From the NCBI RefSeq assembly GCF_947499705.1, contig NZ_CANMPJ010000001.1, positions 1,275,501 to 1,339,500 of the forward strand: DNA of 64,000 nucleotides, in the 5' to 3' direction. This document shows, piece after piece, positions 45,400-53,836 of this stretch. Made by a program: the position numbers and the translations under genes. Within the stretch, counting starts at the first letter, position 1. The number at the start of each line of letters is the position of its first letter. The DNA is from an uncultured Erythrobacter sp. Its GTDB lineage: Bacteria; Pseudomonadota; Alphaproteobacteria; Sphingomonadales; Sphingomonadaceae. The notes below the pieces were generated by a model. The model did not search any database, had not been told where the DNA came from, and saw nothing but the letters and a program-made list of their open reading frames with translations.

Positions 45400-45788
45400 T
45401 CGCCTCGGCGCTGCTTTTAGTTGCGGCACCGGTCACATATGAACTCGAAGCCGGTGAGAAGTTGGTGATGGTCGGGCAAGATGGCACTGACTTGGACGCG
45501 TGTGGTGCGATGGGTCAGGTCCGCGGTTTGAAAAGAGGCGGCGACAATTTCCTCAGCGTGCGGATTGCACCCGCAAGCGAGGCGAGAGAACGCGATCAGT
45601 TGGGCAATGGCAACCGGGTGTTTCTGTGTGACCAATCAGGCGATTGGTACGGCGTCGTCTACCAACGCGCTGGCGACAGCTTGCAGGACTGCGGAACGGA
45701 TTCACCATCGACGTATGTCGGTGCCTATCGCGGGCCTTGCAGATATGGCTGGGTGCACAAATATTTTGTCGAAATTTTAGCAGGTTAA
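45396..45788 (+). CDS. Small exported protein between E2 and lpdA
   Basis: A 130-residue protein that I cannot name. Its ATG overlaps the E2 stop (ATGA), so it is coupled to E2. The first residues ([11 protein letters not shown]) look like a short signal peptide. The remainder is beta-rich and carries five cysteines (DACGA, FLCDQ, QDCGT, GPCRY). The segment [19 protein letters not shown] followed by [18 protein letters not shown] resembles SH3-like proteins of the integron-cassette type. A role with the dehydrogenase complex is unlikely if it is exported. Confidence 0.75.
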   Translation: MIASALLLVAAPVTYELEAGEKLVMVGQDGTDLDACGAMGQVRGLKRGGDNFLSVRIAPASEARERDQLGNGNRVFLCDQSGDWYGVVYQRAGDSLQDCGTDSPSTYVGAYRGPCRYGWVHKYFVEILAG

Positions 45789-45816
45789 GAGCGCTAGCTC
45801 AGCAGGGATATTTGCA

Positions 45817-47229
45817 ATGGCTGACACTTCTTATGATGTAATCGTACTCGGTTCCGGTCCAGGCGGCTATGTCGCCTCAATCCGCTGTGCTCAGCTGGGA
45901 TTGAAGACCGCGATCGTGGAGCGTGAGAATCTGGGAGGCATCTGCCTCAACTGGGGTTGCATCCCGACCAAGGCGATGCTTCGTTCGGCCGAGATCTACC
46001 ATTACATGCAGAATGCCAAGGATTATGGGCTTGTTGCCAAAGGGATAGAGGCTGATCTTGAGGCGATTGTTAAGCGCAGCCGCGGCGTGGCCAAACAGTT
46101 GAGCCAGGGCATCAGCCACCTGATGAAAAAGAACAAGATCACAGTGCATATGGGAGAGGGCACCATGACCGGTGCGACCTCGATGACAGTGAAGGGCGAC
46201 AAGGGCGAGGAAAAGCTCTCGGCCAAACATGTGATCGTAGCCACTGGAGCGAGGGCACGTGATCTGCCGTTTGCTCTTGCCGATGGCAAGCGTGTTTGGA
46301 CCTACCGTCACGCTATGGTTCCGCCTGAGATGCCATCAAAGCTTTTGGTCATTGGTTCCGGGGCGATCGGGATCGAGTTCGCAAGCTTTTACAACGATAT
46401 GGGCGTCGATGTAACGGTCGTAGAGATGCTGGATCGCATCGTGCCAGTGGAAGATCACGACGTATCAGCATTCCTTGAGAAGTCGCTGAAAAAGCAGGGT
46501 ATCAACATCATGACCGGCGCCGGGGTCGATGACCTCAAGGTTGGCGCGAAGGGCGTGACCGCCAAGATCAAGGACAAGTCCGGGAAGGTCGCTACCACTG
46601 AGTTCAGCCACGTCATCGTCGCGATCGGCATCCTGCCCAACACCGAGAATATCGGGATCGACAATCTCGCCGATCTGGATCGTGGTTTCATTCAGATCGA
46701 TCCGTTTGGACGGACGAAGACCAAGGGTTTGTGGGCCATTGGTGACTGTGTCCCTGGCCCTTGGCTTGCGCACAAAGCCAGCCATGAGGGCGTGAGCTGC
46801 GCCGAAGCTATAGCGCAAGAGCTTGGGAACAAAGACGTTCACCCTCATCCACTGGATCGCGGTGCGATCCCGGGCTGCACCTATTGTCATCCGCAGGTGG
46901 CTTCGGTTGGCATGACCGAGGCTGCAGCGAAAGAAGCAGGTCTCGACATCAAGGTCGGCAACTTCCCCTTCATCGGCAACGGCAAGGCGATAGCGCTCGG
47001 CGAGGCCGAGGGAATGATCAAGACGGTGTTCGACGCCAAGACCGGAGAGCTGCTGGGCGCGCATATGGTGGGTGCCGAAGTTACCGAGTTGATCCAGGGT
47101 TACACCGTGGGCAAGGTGCTGGAGACAACTGAGGCTGAATTGATGCAGACCGTGTTCCCGCATCCCACTCTGTCTGAGATGATGCACGAGAGCGTGCTCG
47201 ACGCTTATGGCCGTGCGATCCACTTCTGA
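45817..47229 (+). CDS. lpdA: Dihydrolipoyl dehydrogenase (E3)
   Basis: A 470-residue FAD disulfide oxidoreductase that reoxidises dihydrolipoyl groups. The FAD site is VIVLGSGPGGYVA; the redox disulfide is Cys43-Cys48 in GGICLNWGCIPTKAML; the NAD site is LLVIGSGAIGIEFASF; ATGARARDLP and AIGDCVPGPWLAHKA follow; and the catalytic His-Glu dyad is in FPHPTLSEMMHE. ATG 45817 begins MADTSYDVIVLGSG. A likely terminator follows the stop. Confidence 0.96.
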   Translation: MADTSYDVIVLGSGPGGYVASIRCAQLGLKTAIVERENLGGICLNWGCIPTKAMLRSAEIYHYMQNAKDYGLVAKGIEADLEAIVKRSRGVAKQLSQGISHLMKKNKITVHMGEGTMTGATSMTVKGDKGEEKLSAKHVIVATGARARDLPFALADGKRVWTYRHAMVPPEMPSKLLVIGSGAIGIEFASFYNDMGVDVTVVEMLDRIVPVEDHDVSAFLEKSLKKQGINIMTGAGVDDLKVGAKGVTAKIKDKSGKVATTEFSHVIVAIGILPNTENIGIDNLADLDRGFIQIDPFGRTKTKGLWAIGDCVPGPWLAHKASHEGVSCAEAIAQELGNKDVHPHPLDRGAIPGCTYCHPQVASVGMTEAAAKEAGLDIKVGNFPFIGNGKAIALGEAEGMIKTVFDAKTGELLGAHMVGAEVTELIQGYTVGKVLETTEAELMQTVFPHPTLSEMMHESVLDAYGRAIHF

Positions 47230-47238
47230 TCGACTAAC

Positions 47239-47262
47239 AAGGCCACGGATCCGGGCCTTTCC
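47239..47262 (+). terminator. Candidate intrinsic terminator of lpdA
   Basis: AAGGCC (47239-47244) pairs with GGCCTT (47254-47259), with an inner CGGATCCG palindrome that extends the stem. A short T-rich stretch (TTCCTT) follows directly. It lies 10 bp after the lpdA stop. Confidence 0.6.
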
Positions 47263-47404
47263 TTGATCGTTGGCTCGCGGATCGCGACGCATGGGAGTGG
47301 TCAGGACTTGGCCCTTTCAAGACTGTCCGCACGGATTGAGACACGGTAGGGGATGGCCTCGAACCCGCCGACCTTAATCGGTTTCTACTGAGGGTATCTG
47401 GGAT

Positions 47405-47432
47405 GGTGACGTCACCCCTTTTTGTGACGTCA
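47405..47432. promoter_or_regulatory. Paired TGACGTCA palindromes (candidate operator)
   Basis: GGTGACGTCACC (47405-47416) is a perfect 12-bp palindrome. A second TGACGTCA follows at 47425-47432. The two centres are 18 bp apart, so both would lie on nearly the same face of the helix. Two dimers of one regulator could bind side by side. The regulator is not known. Confidence 0.55.
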
Positions 47433-47731
47433 AAGTGATTCGCGTTTGTCAAAAATTCCGACGTTTGCCGATGGTCGAGAAATTAATTCCCGGAAATTCT
47501 TACGGAAAAAATCTCTCGGGCGGTTTTGGGGCGTTTACTTCGTCTTAACGCTCGTGATCAGCAGGCTGCGGACAATCCCGCATTTCAGCCCCCAATTTTT
47601 CGCCCTCAACGACGTCACTAGACTTCTTAAAATCTTAACCAACCGCATGAACCGGGCTCACATTGGCATGCGCGTAGAAGGTGCTCACTGAAAAGGCGCT
47701 TGGTGCGTCGAAACCGAAGTTAGGTGAGTTC

Positions 47732-50700
47732 ATGTTGAAGAGTTTCGCAAACGGTACAGCTGGCATTGCCATCGCTGCGTCGCTCGTGGGAACTGCTCAT
47801 GCGCAGGATATCTCGGTGGATCTTACGGCTGTCGCCGAAGAGCCCGAGATTGTCCTGGTTACGGCTAGCGCGCACGAAGACGCGCAGTCTGATGAGGAAG
47901 AGACCGTTACACCTGTATACGCGTATGCTGATGCGGAAGCTCCCGCGCTGGCAAATGCCGCGATGTACTATCCGACGGATCTGCTTGCATCAGATGCTGC
48001 GCTGGCTGCCGCGTCGGTTTCGATCAGTCCTGCCATGCAGGAAGCCATCTACGCCGTCGACTTCTTGAACGACACTCCAGTCGGTCCGACTGTCGCGCTG
48101 ACCCCAGCTTCAACCGGTGTGGTCACCCCGCAGGGTGTCGATCCTCTCTACGGCCACATCAATCCATTCTACGGAAACATCCGGCCGTTCTACGGGGACA
48201 TTGATGCCTTCTGGGGTAACATCAATCCGTTCTATGGCCACATCAATCCATTCTACGGGGACATCGATGCCTTCTGGGGCAACATCAATCCGTTCTATGG
48301 CCACATCAATCCATTCTATGGCGACATCGACGCTTTTTGGGGCAACATCCGCCCGTTTGATAGCGCTCAGCTTGAAGCGCTCGGCAAGTATGGCGAGCAA
48401 TCCGCCGCTCAGATCAGCACGATTGAAAACAACTGGTCGAACCTGAAGTTCGGCATCAGCCTGCTTGGCACGGTGAGCATCACCTATGACGGCACACCCG
48501 ACAAGATTCGCAACTCGCTTGAGACGCTGATTTCGGATGCCGAAGCCCAGTTTGGCGCGGCCTACACGGCAAAGACCGGCAAGAGCTTCCGCGATGGTTT
48601 CGTCGCCGAGGTGCTTGACCGCCATGGCCTGGACCTGACTAACAGCTCCAGCGCCAAGGAAACGCTCGCGAAGGACGAAGCCGAACGCGCTGCATTCTAT
48701 CTCGATTGGCACGATAGCTTGATGCAGTATTCGGGTATCGATCAGGTCGATCACTGGATGGCCGCGATTAACTGGACGCCTTCTGTCACCGAAATTCAGG
48801 GTGAGGGTGCCGATACGATCATCGGGATCGTCGATGGCAGCTTCTCAGCTGATGCAGACCTGGGCAACAATGTTCTTTGGGCAGGCGGCCACACTTCGGA
48901 AGTTGGCGGCCACGGCGTAGGCGTTGCCAGCCTGATCGCAGGTGCGCATGACGGTGAAGGCATCATGGGCATTGCCCCTGAAGTTAACATCGCTGCTTAC
49001 AACCCGTTCGGCGCCGATGGTACGTCATCGTGGGATGATGTTCGCGAAGGCATTGTTACGCTGATGTACCGCTACCTCGGCACCCGGAACGAGACCGGTT
49101 ATGTCAGCATCGTCAACCTTTCGCTCGGCGAAAGCGGTTGGACGGCGTCGCAAGGTCTTGCTGATACGCTTGCGGACAACCGGATTTCTCCCTGGTTCGA
49201 TGAGACAGTTTACGTTGTTGCCGCCGGTAATGACGGTGTCACCCAAACGGCGGACATCAACTGGGACTTCAACAACAACGCAGACCCATCGATCATCTTC
49301 GTCGGTTCGATCAATCCGCTCGGCGAAATCTCGGAATTCTCCAACCGTCCCGGCGATGCTTGCTTGCTGACCAATGGCGTCTGCCAAGCGGGCAATGAGC
49401 TTTACAATCGCTTCATCGTCGCACCGGGTGAATTGATCCTGGTTTCTGACGGGCAGGGCGGCGTTGTTCGCCGTTCGGGTACGTCGTTCGCGGCTCCTCT
49501 GGTATCGGGTGCGATCTCGCTGCTGCATGATCGCTGGCCTTGGCTGGTGCGTCACTCGGAAGAGACGACTGAGATCGTCTTCCGTTCGGCGCGCGATCTT
49601 GGCGCTCCCGGTGTGGATGCAGTCTACGGCCACGGCCTGCTGGACGTAACGGCGTCACAGTCGCCGCTCGACTTCAATTCGATGATGTTCAACTCGTATC
49701 AGAAGTCCAAGACGACGTCGGACAACCTCCCTGGCTATATGAAGAAGTCCGTTTCGGCGACTGAGCTTCTGGGTGGCATCCCGAGCTGGTGGGAGACCGA
49801 GGACGTCTTCTTCACCATGTTCGAAGAGATTGGTGACACCTATCGCGATTTCGCTGTCCCGGTATCGGCATTCCAATACGGACAGTCGACCAACGCACTG
49901 GGCCGTACGGAGCGTCTGCAAGACTTTGTCAGTCAGCGTTTCTTCAACTGGATCAATAGCGGTGGCACTGACAGTGATGGAGACGGCACAGCTGGCTTCT
50001 CTGAAGTTCGTTCAAATGGTTCTGAGCTGAATGGCGAATGGGCACTGCGTTACGACGCAATCATGCCGACCGTCACTCCGGAAGGCACCTGGCGGCCGAC
50101 GCACAGCGCGGCAACGCTGACCAATCCGAATGGCAAGATGTCGTTCACGCTTGGTCACGGCGAAGGCGCGATGGCGCTTGGCGGATACCGTTTCGGTATC
50201 ATGAGCGACCACGATCCATTCACCGGCGGTGTTAACCCGGTTCTGGGCTTCGCTTCGGGTGAAGTGTTCGCTGCGGCGAGCTATCAAATCGCGCCGGGCA
50301 TGAACGTTAAAGTCGGCTACTCCGAAAACCGCGAAGAGTGGGACGAAGTCGGCGGCGTGACTGCTGAGCAGTTGATGACGCGCCGCGAGCTTGGTGATCG
50401 GCCAGCTAGCGCATTCACTCTCGATCTTGAACAGAAGGTTAGCGACCGCGTTTCGGTAGGTGTGAACTACACCAATCTGCGCGAAGTGAACGCTCTTCTC
50501 GGTACGCAGACTTCGGCCTCGGCCCTGCTTGGCAACGGATCGCGCACTGAAGCTATGACAGTGTCAGCCAGCTTCGATGCCGGTAACGGTCTGAGCTTCG
50601 ATCTATCGGCAACCGGTGCGCGCACTGAGACCGCCGAAGGTCAGGTCTTCGCCAACTCTGGCGATATCCTGAGCACTGCCGGGCAGTTCACCGCAACGAA

Positions 50701-51001
50701 GCGCGGACTGTTCTCGGACAGAGACAGCCTTCGCTTGTCGGTCGCTCAGCCGCTGCAGGTCGAGCAAGGTTCGCTGTCGGTCACCTCGGATGTGATTGTT
50801 GATCGTGAGACTGGAGAGATCGGCCAGTTAACCCAAACATTCGGCATTGAGACCCGGCGCCGCGTCACTGGTGAGGCAGTTTATGCCATGCCGTTAACCA
50901 GATCTTCCGAGTTCGGTGTCTTTGGTAGATATGTCAGTGCCGGTGAAGTCAACGACGACCAAAGCTACGTCGTAGGCGGGAACTTCAGCCTCCGGTTCTG
51001 A
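47732..51001 (+). CDS. Exported S8 subtilase with heptad repeats and barrel-like C-terminus
   Basis: A 1089-residue protein. ATG 47732 follows AGGTGAG and opens a signal peptide (cut after AHA). An acidic region is followed by ten 7-residue repeats at residues 139-208. The S8 catalytic domain spans about 355-650: Asp368 in IIGIVDGSF, His394 in GGHGVGVAS, oxyanion Asn500 in VVAAGNDG, Ser585 in SGTSFAAPLVSGA. The order Asp-His-Ser is that of subtilisins. From about residue 790 to the end, alternating hydrophobic strands end in a C-terminal Phe (GNFSLRF), as in outer-membrane barrels or autotransporters. The barrel is inferred from pattern. A GGDEF-EAL gene follows at 63 bp. Confidence 0.85.
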   Translation: MLKSFANGTAGIAIAASLVGTAHAQDISVDLTAVAEEPEIVLVTASAHEDAQSDEEETVTPVYAYADAEAPALANAAMYYPTDLLASDAALAAASVSISPAMQEAIYAVDFLNDTPVGPTVALTPASTGVVTPQGVDPLYGHINPFYGNIRPFYGDIDAFWGNINPFYGHINPFYGDIDAFWGNINPFYGHINPFYGDIDAFWGNIRPFDSAQLEALGKYGEQSAAQISTIENNWSNLKFGISLLGTVSITYDGTPDKIRNSLETLISDAEAQFGAAYTAKTGKSFRDGFVAEVLDRHGLDLTNSSSAKETLAKDEAERAAFYLDWHDSLMQYSGIDQVDHWMAAINWTPSVTEIQGEGADTIIGIVDGSFSADADLGNNVLWAGGHTSEVGGHGVGVASLIAGAHDGEGIMGIAPEVNIAAYNPFGADGTSSWDDVREGIVTLMYRYLGTRNETGYVSIVNLSLGESGWTASQGLADTLADNRISPWFDETVYVVAAGNDGVTQTADINWDFNNNADPSIIFVGSINPLGEISEFSNRPGDACLLTNGVCQAGNELYNRFIVAPGELILVSDGQGGVVRRSGTSFAAPLVSGAISLLHDRWPWLVRHSEETTEIVFRSARDLGAPGVDAVYGHGLLDVTASQSPLDFNSMMFNSYQKSKTTSDNLPGYMKKSVSATELLGGIPSWWETEDVFFTMFEEIGDTYRDFAVPVSAFQYGQSTNALGRTERLQDFVSQRFFNWINSGGTDSDGDGTAGFSEVRSNGSELNGEWALRYDAIMPTVTPEGTWRPTHSAATLTNPNGKMSFTLGHGEGAMALGGYRFGIMSDHDPFTGGVNPVLGFASGEVFAAASYQIAPGMNVKVGYSENREEWDEVGGVTAEQLMTRRELGDRPASAFTLDLEQKVSDRVSVGVNYTNLREVNALLGTQTSASALLGNGSRTEAMTVSASFDAGNGLSFDLSATGARTETAEGQVFANSGDILSTAGQFTATKRGLFSDRDSLRLSVAQPLQVEQGSLSVTSDVIVDRETGEIGQLTQTFGIETRRRVTGEAVYAMPLTRSSEFGVFGRYVSAGEVNDDQSYVVGGNFSLRF
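48146..48355 (+). repeat. Ten tandem 21-bp repeats coding for [F/L][Y/W]G[N/H/D]I[N/R/D][P/A]
   Basis: Exactly ten in-frame 21-bp units without a gap. In order they encode LYGHINP, FYGNIRP, FYGDIDA, FWGNINP, FYGHINP, FYGDIDA, FWGNINP, FYGHINP, FYGDIDA, FWGNIRP. From unit 3 a 63-bp higher-order unit (DIDA, NINP, HINP) repeats two and two-thirds times with few synonymous differences, which points to recent duplication. Every unit keeps aromatic-Gly-x-Ile-x, a pattern suited to a short beta-strand and turn ladder. Confidence 0.95.
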
Positions 51002-51064
51002 ACAAGTTGAACGCGTGGCGGATCGTTAGCCGGTCCGCCAAACGCACAAACGGGGGACTTGGAC

Positions 51065-53644
51065 GTGTTGAAAGGAGCGACAAAGCTGGCCAGCTTGATG
51101 GCCGCAACACTTTCCTTGAGCCTGGCGTCCCCGGTTCTGGCCGATGGCCATCCCAAGTCTGCAGAGTTTGAAGAGACCATCAGTGAGGCGAAATCGCTGA
51201 TGATGGCCGACTCCGCCGCAGCGCTAAACTTGGCGCGCGATGCTAAGGCACTCGTTACCGAAGACAGCAAAGCTGCCGCCAAAGACAGACTGACAGCACA
51301 ATGGCTGGAAGGTGAGGCGCTCATGCGGCTCAACCGAGCTGACGAAGCTGGCAGCATCATCGAAGCCGCACTGAAAACGGCCGAAGAACGCTTCCCGGAT
51401 GACAAGCTCCACGCCGACCTTTTGCGTTCGATGGCTTCCTTCAAAGCCGGCGCAGGAATGTATGGCGAAGCGCTAGACTACTATCTGTCTGCGCATAATC
51501 GTTACAAGGCTTTGGGCGAAGATCGCAGCCGCGCGATCGTGCTGCAGAATATTGGCTCGCTCTATTCCGATGCGCGCGACTATGAGCGCGTTCTGCGGTA
51601 TTACCGCCAGGCGAACGATGCCTTTCCTGAAGACAGCGCGCTCGCGCTTTCGGCTCACAACAACACGGCGAATGCACTGAAGGAGTTGGATCGGCTTGAA
51701 GAGGCCGAGGATGAGTTTCGCAAGGCGTTGGCAGTGGCCGGCACGATGTCGAGCCCCATGCTCGAAGCCCGCATCCTGACCAATATTGCGTCGACGCAGT
51801 ATCTTGAAGGTGAGTATTCAGCTGCAGAGGACACTGTCGTTCGGGGCCTTCAGATCGCTTACGATGGCGCACCTGAATGGCGTCCATTCCTATATGGCGT
51901 GCGAGCCCAGATTGAGCAGGCGCGCGGCAATCTTGGCCCGGCAGAAATGTACATCTCGCAGACCTTCGCCAATGAAGACCTCAGCCAGACGTCACCATTC
52001 TTCCGTGATTTCCACGACACGGCTTACAAAATCTACTCCGCACGCGGAGAGCACAAGCTGGCCGCTGATCACTTGGCCGCATTTCATCGCATTGACGGGC
52101 AGGCGCGCGATCTGTCTGCGACCGCCAACAACGCGCTTCTGGGCGCTAGGTTTGACGCGGCAAACCGCGAACTTCGCATTTCCAAGCTATCTGCAGAAAA
52201 GGCCGCCAACGAGGCGCGCCTGAGCAGCGCTCAGAACCAGGTCATTCTGCTGACGACCGGCATTGCGCTGGTTGTGGCGGCGTTCTTGATCGCTCTCTTG
52301 ATCCTACGCACGGTAAGCCGCAGCCGGGCAGCCATTAAGAATGCCAACGAAAAGCTGACCTACGTGACGCAGCATGATGGCTTGACCGGTCTCTATTCGC
52401 GCGATCACTTCCGCACATTGCTCGAGCAGACCGCGAAGGTTTGCAGCGAGACTGGCAAGCAAGCGGTTCTGATGTTCATCGACCTGGACCGCTTCAAGCA
52501 AGTGAATGACCTCTATGGTCATGCCATCGGCGATCAACTGCTTGCCCGAGTGGCCGAGCGTTTTCGTATCGCTGCTGGCGAGAATGCCGAAATCGGCCGT
52601 TTGGGCGGTGACGAATTTGGACTGTTGCTCCCGCCAGAAACCGATGTTCAAGACGCCGCTGCAATTGCGGATGACATCATCGAGCGGGTCAGTGAGTTCT
52701 ATCAGATCGAAGGCTACGAAATCTCGATTGGTGCCTCGATCGGTCTCACTCTGGTTTGCGGCGAAACCTCGACCAGCGTTCACATGACCAATGCCGACCT
52801 CGCGCTCTATGAAGCGAAACACCGGGGACGCGGCGTTTGTGTCACTTACGAACAATCGATGCGGAACAAGCTGGAGGATCGCTCCAGTCTTGAGAATGAT
52901 CTTTCGGCGGCGCTTGAAAATGGTCAGATATCGATCTGCTATCAACCCATTGTGACCGGGGCCGACCGGGCGGTAATGGGCTATGAAGCCCTGATGCGCT
53001 GGAACCATCCGGAACGCGGCGTGGTACCGCCAAGCGTCTTTATTCCGATCGCTGAAGAAGCGTTGTTGATCGACACGCTCGGTGCGTGGATGCTGCGTTC
53101 AGCATGCAACGAAGCTGCACGCTGGCCTGAGCACATCAAGCTGACGGTCAACATTTCGACCCTCCAGCTTTCGAATTCGGCATTCCTGTCGACCGTGATG
53201 CAGTCGCTTTCTGCCAGCGGCCTCGCGCCGGAACGGTTGATCCTTGAACTGACGGAATCGCTGATCCTTGAAATGGATACTGAGCTCGAATCTTTGCTCA
53301 ACAGTCTCAAGGCACTCGGTGTTTCCTTTGCCCTCGATGACTTTGGCCGCGGATATTCGTCGCTCAACTACATCGAGAAGATGCATTTCTCGATGATCAA
53401 GATCGACCGCGAATTCGTGCAAGCTGCCGCTGCTGGCTCTCGCCGGAGTCAGGCTGTCGTGACCGCAATCGTGTCACTCGCCCAATCGCTCGACATTGAT
53501 GTGACTGCCGAAGGGATCGAACACGAATCTCAGGTTGAAGCAATGCGCTCGCTTGGCTGCTCGTGTTTCCAAGGATACCACTTCGGACACCCGAGCGCTC
53601 TGGTCGAGCAAAGCATCGAGTCGGAAAAACAAGCTGCGGCTTGA
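51065..53644 (+). CDS. TPR-GGDEF-EAL membrane protein (c-di-GMP turnover)
   Basis: An 859-residue protein. I choose GTG 51065, since GGGGG lies 8 nt upstream and a signal sequence follows (ATLSLSLASPVLA); TTG 51059 is in frame but too near that site. Residues of about 30-350 are exported TPR-like helices (EALDYYLSAHNRYKALGE, IVLQNIGSLYSDARDYERVL). A coiled coil leads to one membrane helix at about 393-416. The cytoplasmic part has a GGDEF domain with intact GGDEF at 514-518 and no RxxD inhibitory site five residues before it. The EAL domain has EAL at 641-643, ELTES, DDFGRGYSSL and AEGIEHESQ. Both cyclase and phosphodiesterase centres look intact. Confidence 0.92.
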   Translation: MLKGATKLASLMAATLSLSLASPVLADGHPKSAEFEETISEAKSLMMADSAAALNLARDAKALVTEDSKAAAKDRLTAQWLEGEALMRLNRADEAGSIIEAALKTAEERFPDDKLHADLLRSMASFKAGAGMYGEALDYYLSAHNRYKALGEDRSRAIVLQNIGSLYSDARDYERVLRYYRQANDAFPEDSALALSAHNNTANALKELDRLEEAEDEFRKALAVAGTMSSPMLEARILTNIASTQYLEGEYSAAEDTVVRGLQIAYDGAPEWRPFLYGVRAQIEQARGNLGPAEMYISQTFANEDLSQTSPFFRDFHDTAYKIYSARGEHKLAADHLAAFHRIDGQARDLSATANNALLGARFDAANRELRISKLSAEKAANEARLSSAQNQVILLTTGIALVVAAFLIALLILRTVSRSRAAIKNANEKLTYVTQHDGLTGLYSRDHFRTLLEQTAKVCSETGKQAVLMFIDLDRFKQVNDLYGHAIGDQLLARVAERFRIAAGENAEIGRLGGDEFGLLLPPETDVQDAAAIADDIIERVSEFYQIEGYEISIGASIGLTLVCGETSTSVHMTNADLALYEAKHRGRGVCVTYEQSMRNKLEDRSSLENDLSAALENGQISICYQPIVTGADRAVMGYEALMRWNHPERGVVPPSVFIPIAEEALLIDTLGAWMLRSACNEAARWPEHIKLTVNISTLQLSNSAFLSTVMQSLSASGLAPERLILELTESLILEMDTELESLLNSLKALGVSFALDDFGRGYSSLNYIEKMHFSMIKIDREFVQAAAAGSRRSQAVVTAIVSLAQSLDIDVTAEGIEHESQVEAMRSLGCSCFQGYHFGHPSALVEQSIESEKQAAA

Positions 53645-53678
53645 TTGATGGCTTTGACCATTTCCTAAAGAAATCTGG

Positions 53679-53768
53679 TGGCGGACAGGGTGGGATTCGA
53701 ACCCACGAAGGGCTTGCACCCTTGCCGGTTTTCAAGACCGGTGCATTCAACCGCTCTGCCACCTGTCC
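53679..53768 (-). tRNA. tRNA-Ser(UGA)
   Basis: A 90-nt class II tRNA on the minus strand. The acceptor stem GGACAGG pairs with CCTGTCC, followed by discriminator G and an encoded CCA. The anticodon stem CCGGT/ACCGG holds loop CTTGAAA, so the anticodon is TGA. A long variable arm, typical of tRNA-Ser, follows, and the T-arm has GTGGGTTCGAATCCCAC. It reads UCA and related serine codons. Confidence 0.96.
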
Positions 53769-53836
53769 GCTCGCGGCGCGCGTTAGCGTGCTCGGCGATG
53801 CTTGTCACCAGAGTTCATCAGTGTAGACGCCAGAAT

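Larger units (their letters stand above)
47230..47731. other. 502-bp non-coding leader before the subtilase gene
   Basis: The only gap over 300 bp in the window. It holds the lpdA terminator (47239-47262), two TGACGTCA palindromes (47405-47432), a related ACGACGTCA at 47610-47618, and A/T-richer stretches around 47460-47515 and 47620-47645. The frames open here encode basic, low-quality peptides without good ribosome sites. It probably contains the promoter and a long untranslated leader of the subtilase gene; a small RNA cannot be excluded. Confidence 0.6.

Noticed and set aside
47615..47650. TTAA repeats considered as a CtrA site
   Set aside because: The spacing is TTAA-N4-TTAA rather than the required N7, so it does not match the consensus.
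47446..47691. Possible small basic protein in the subtilase leader
   Set aside because: TTG start, no ribosome site, no recognisable pattern; it runs up to the subtilase gene in a region with non-coding character.
48146..48355. Tandem repeats considered as a CRISPR array or minisatellite
   Set aside because: The units are in frame, abut without spacers, and encode a constrained heptad inside a long gene.
53678..53836. N-terminal extension of the aminotransferase beginning MADRVGFEPTKG
   Set aside because: This is the translation of the complement of tRNA-Ser, a well-known artefact; the real start is ATG 53837.
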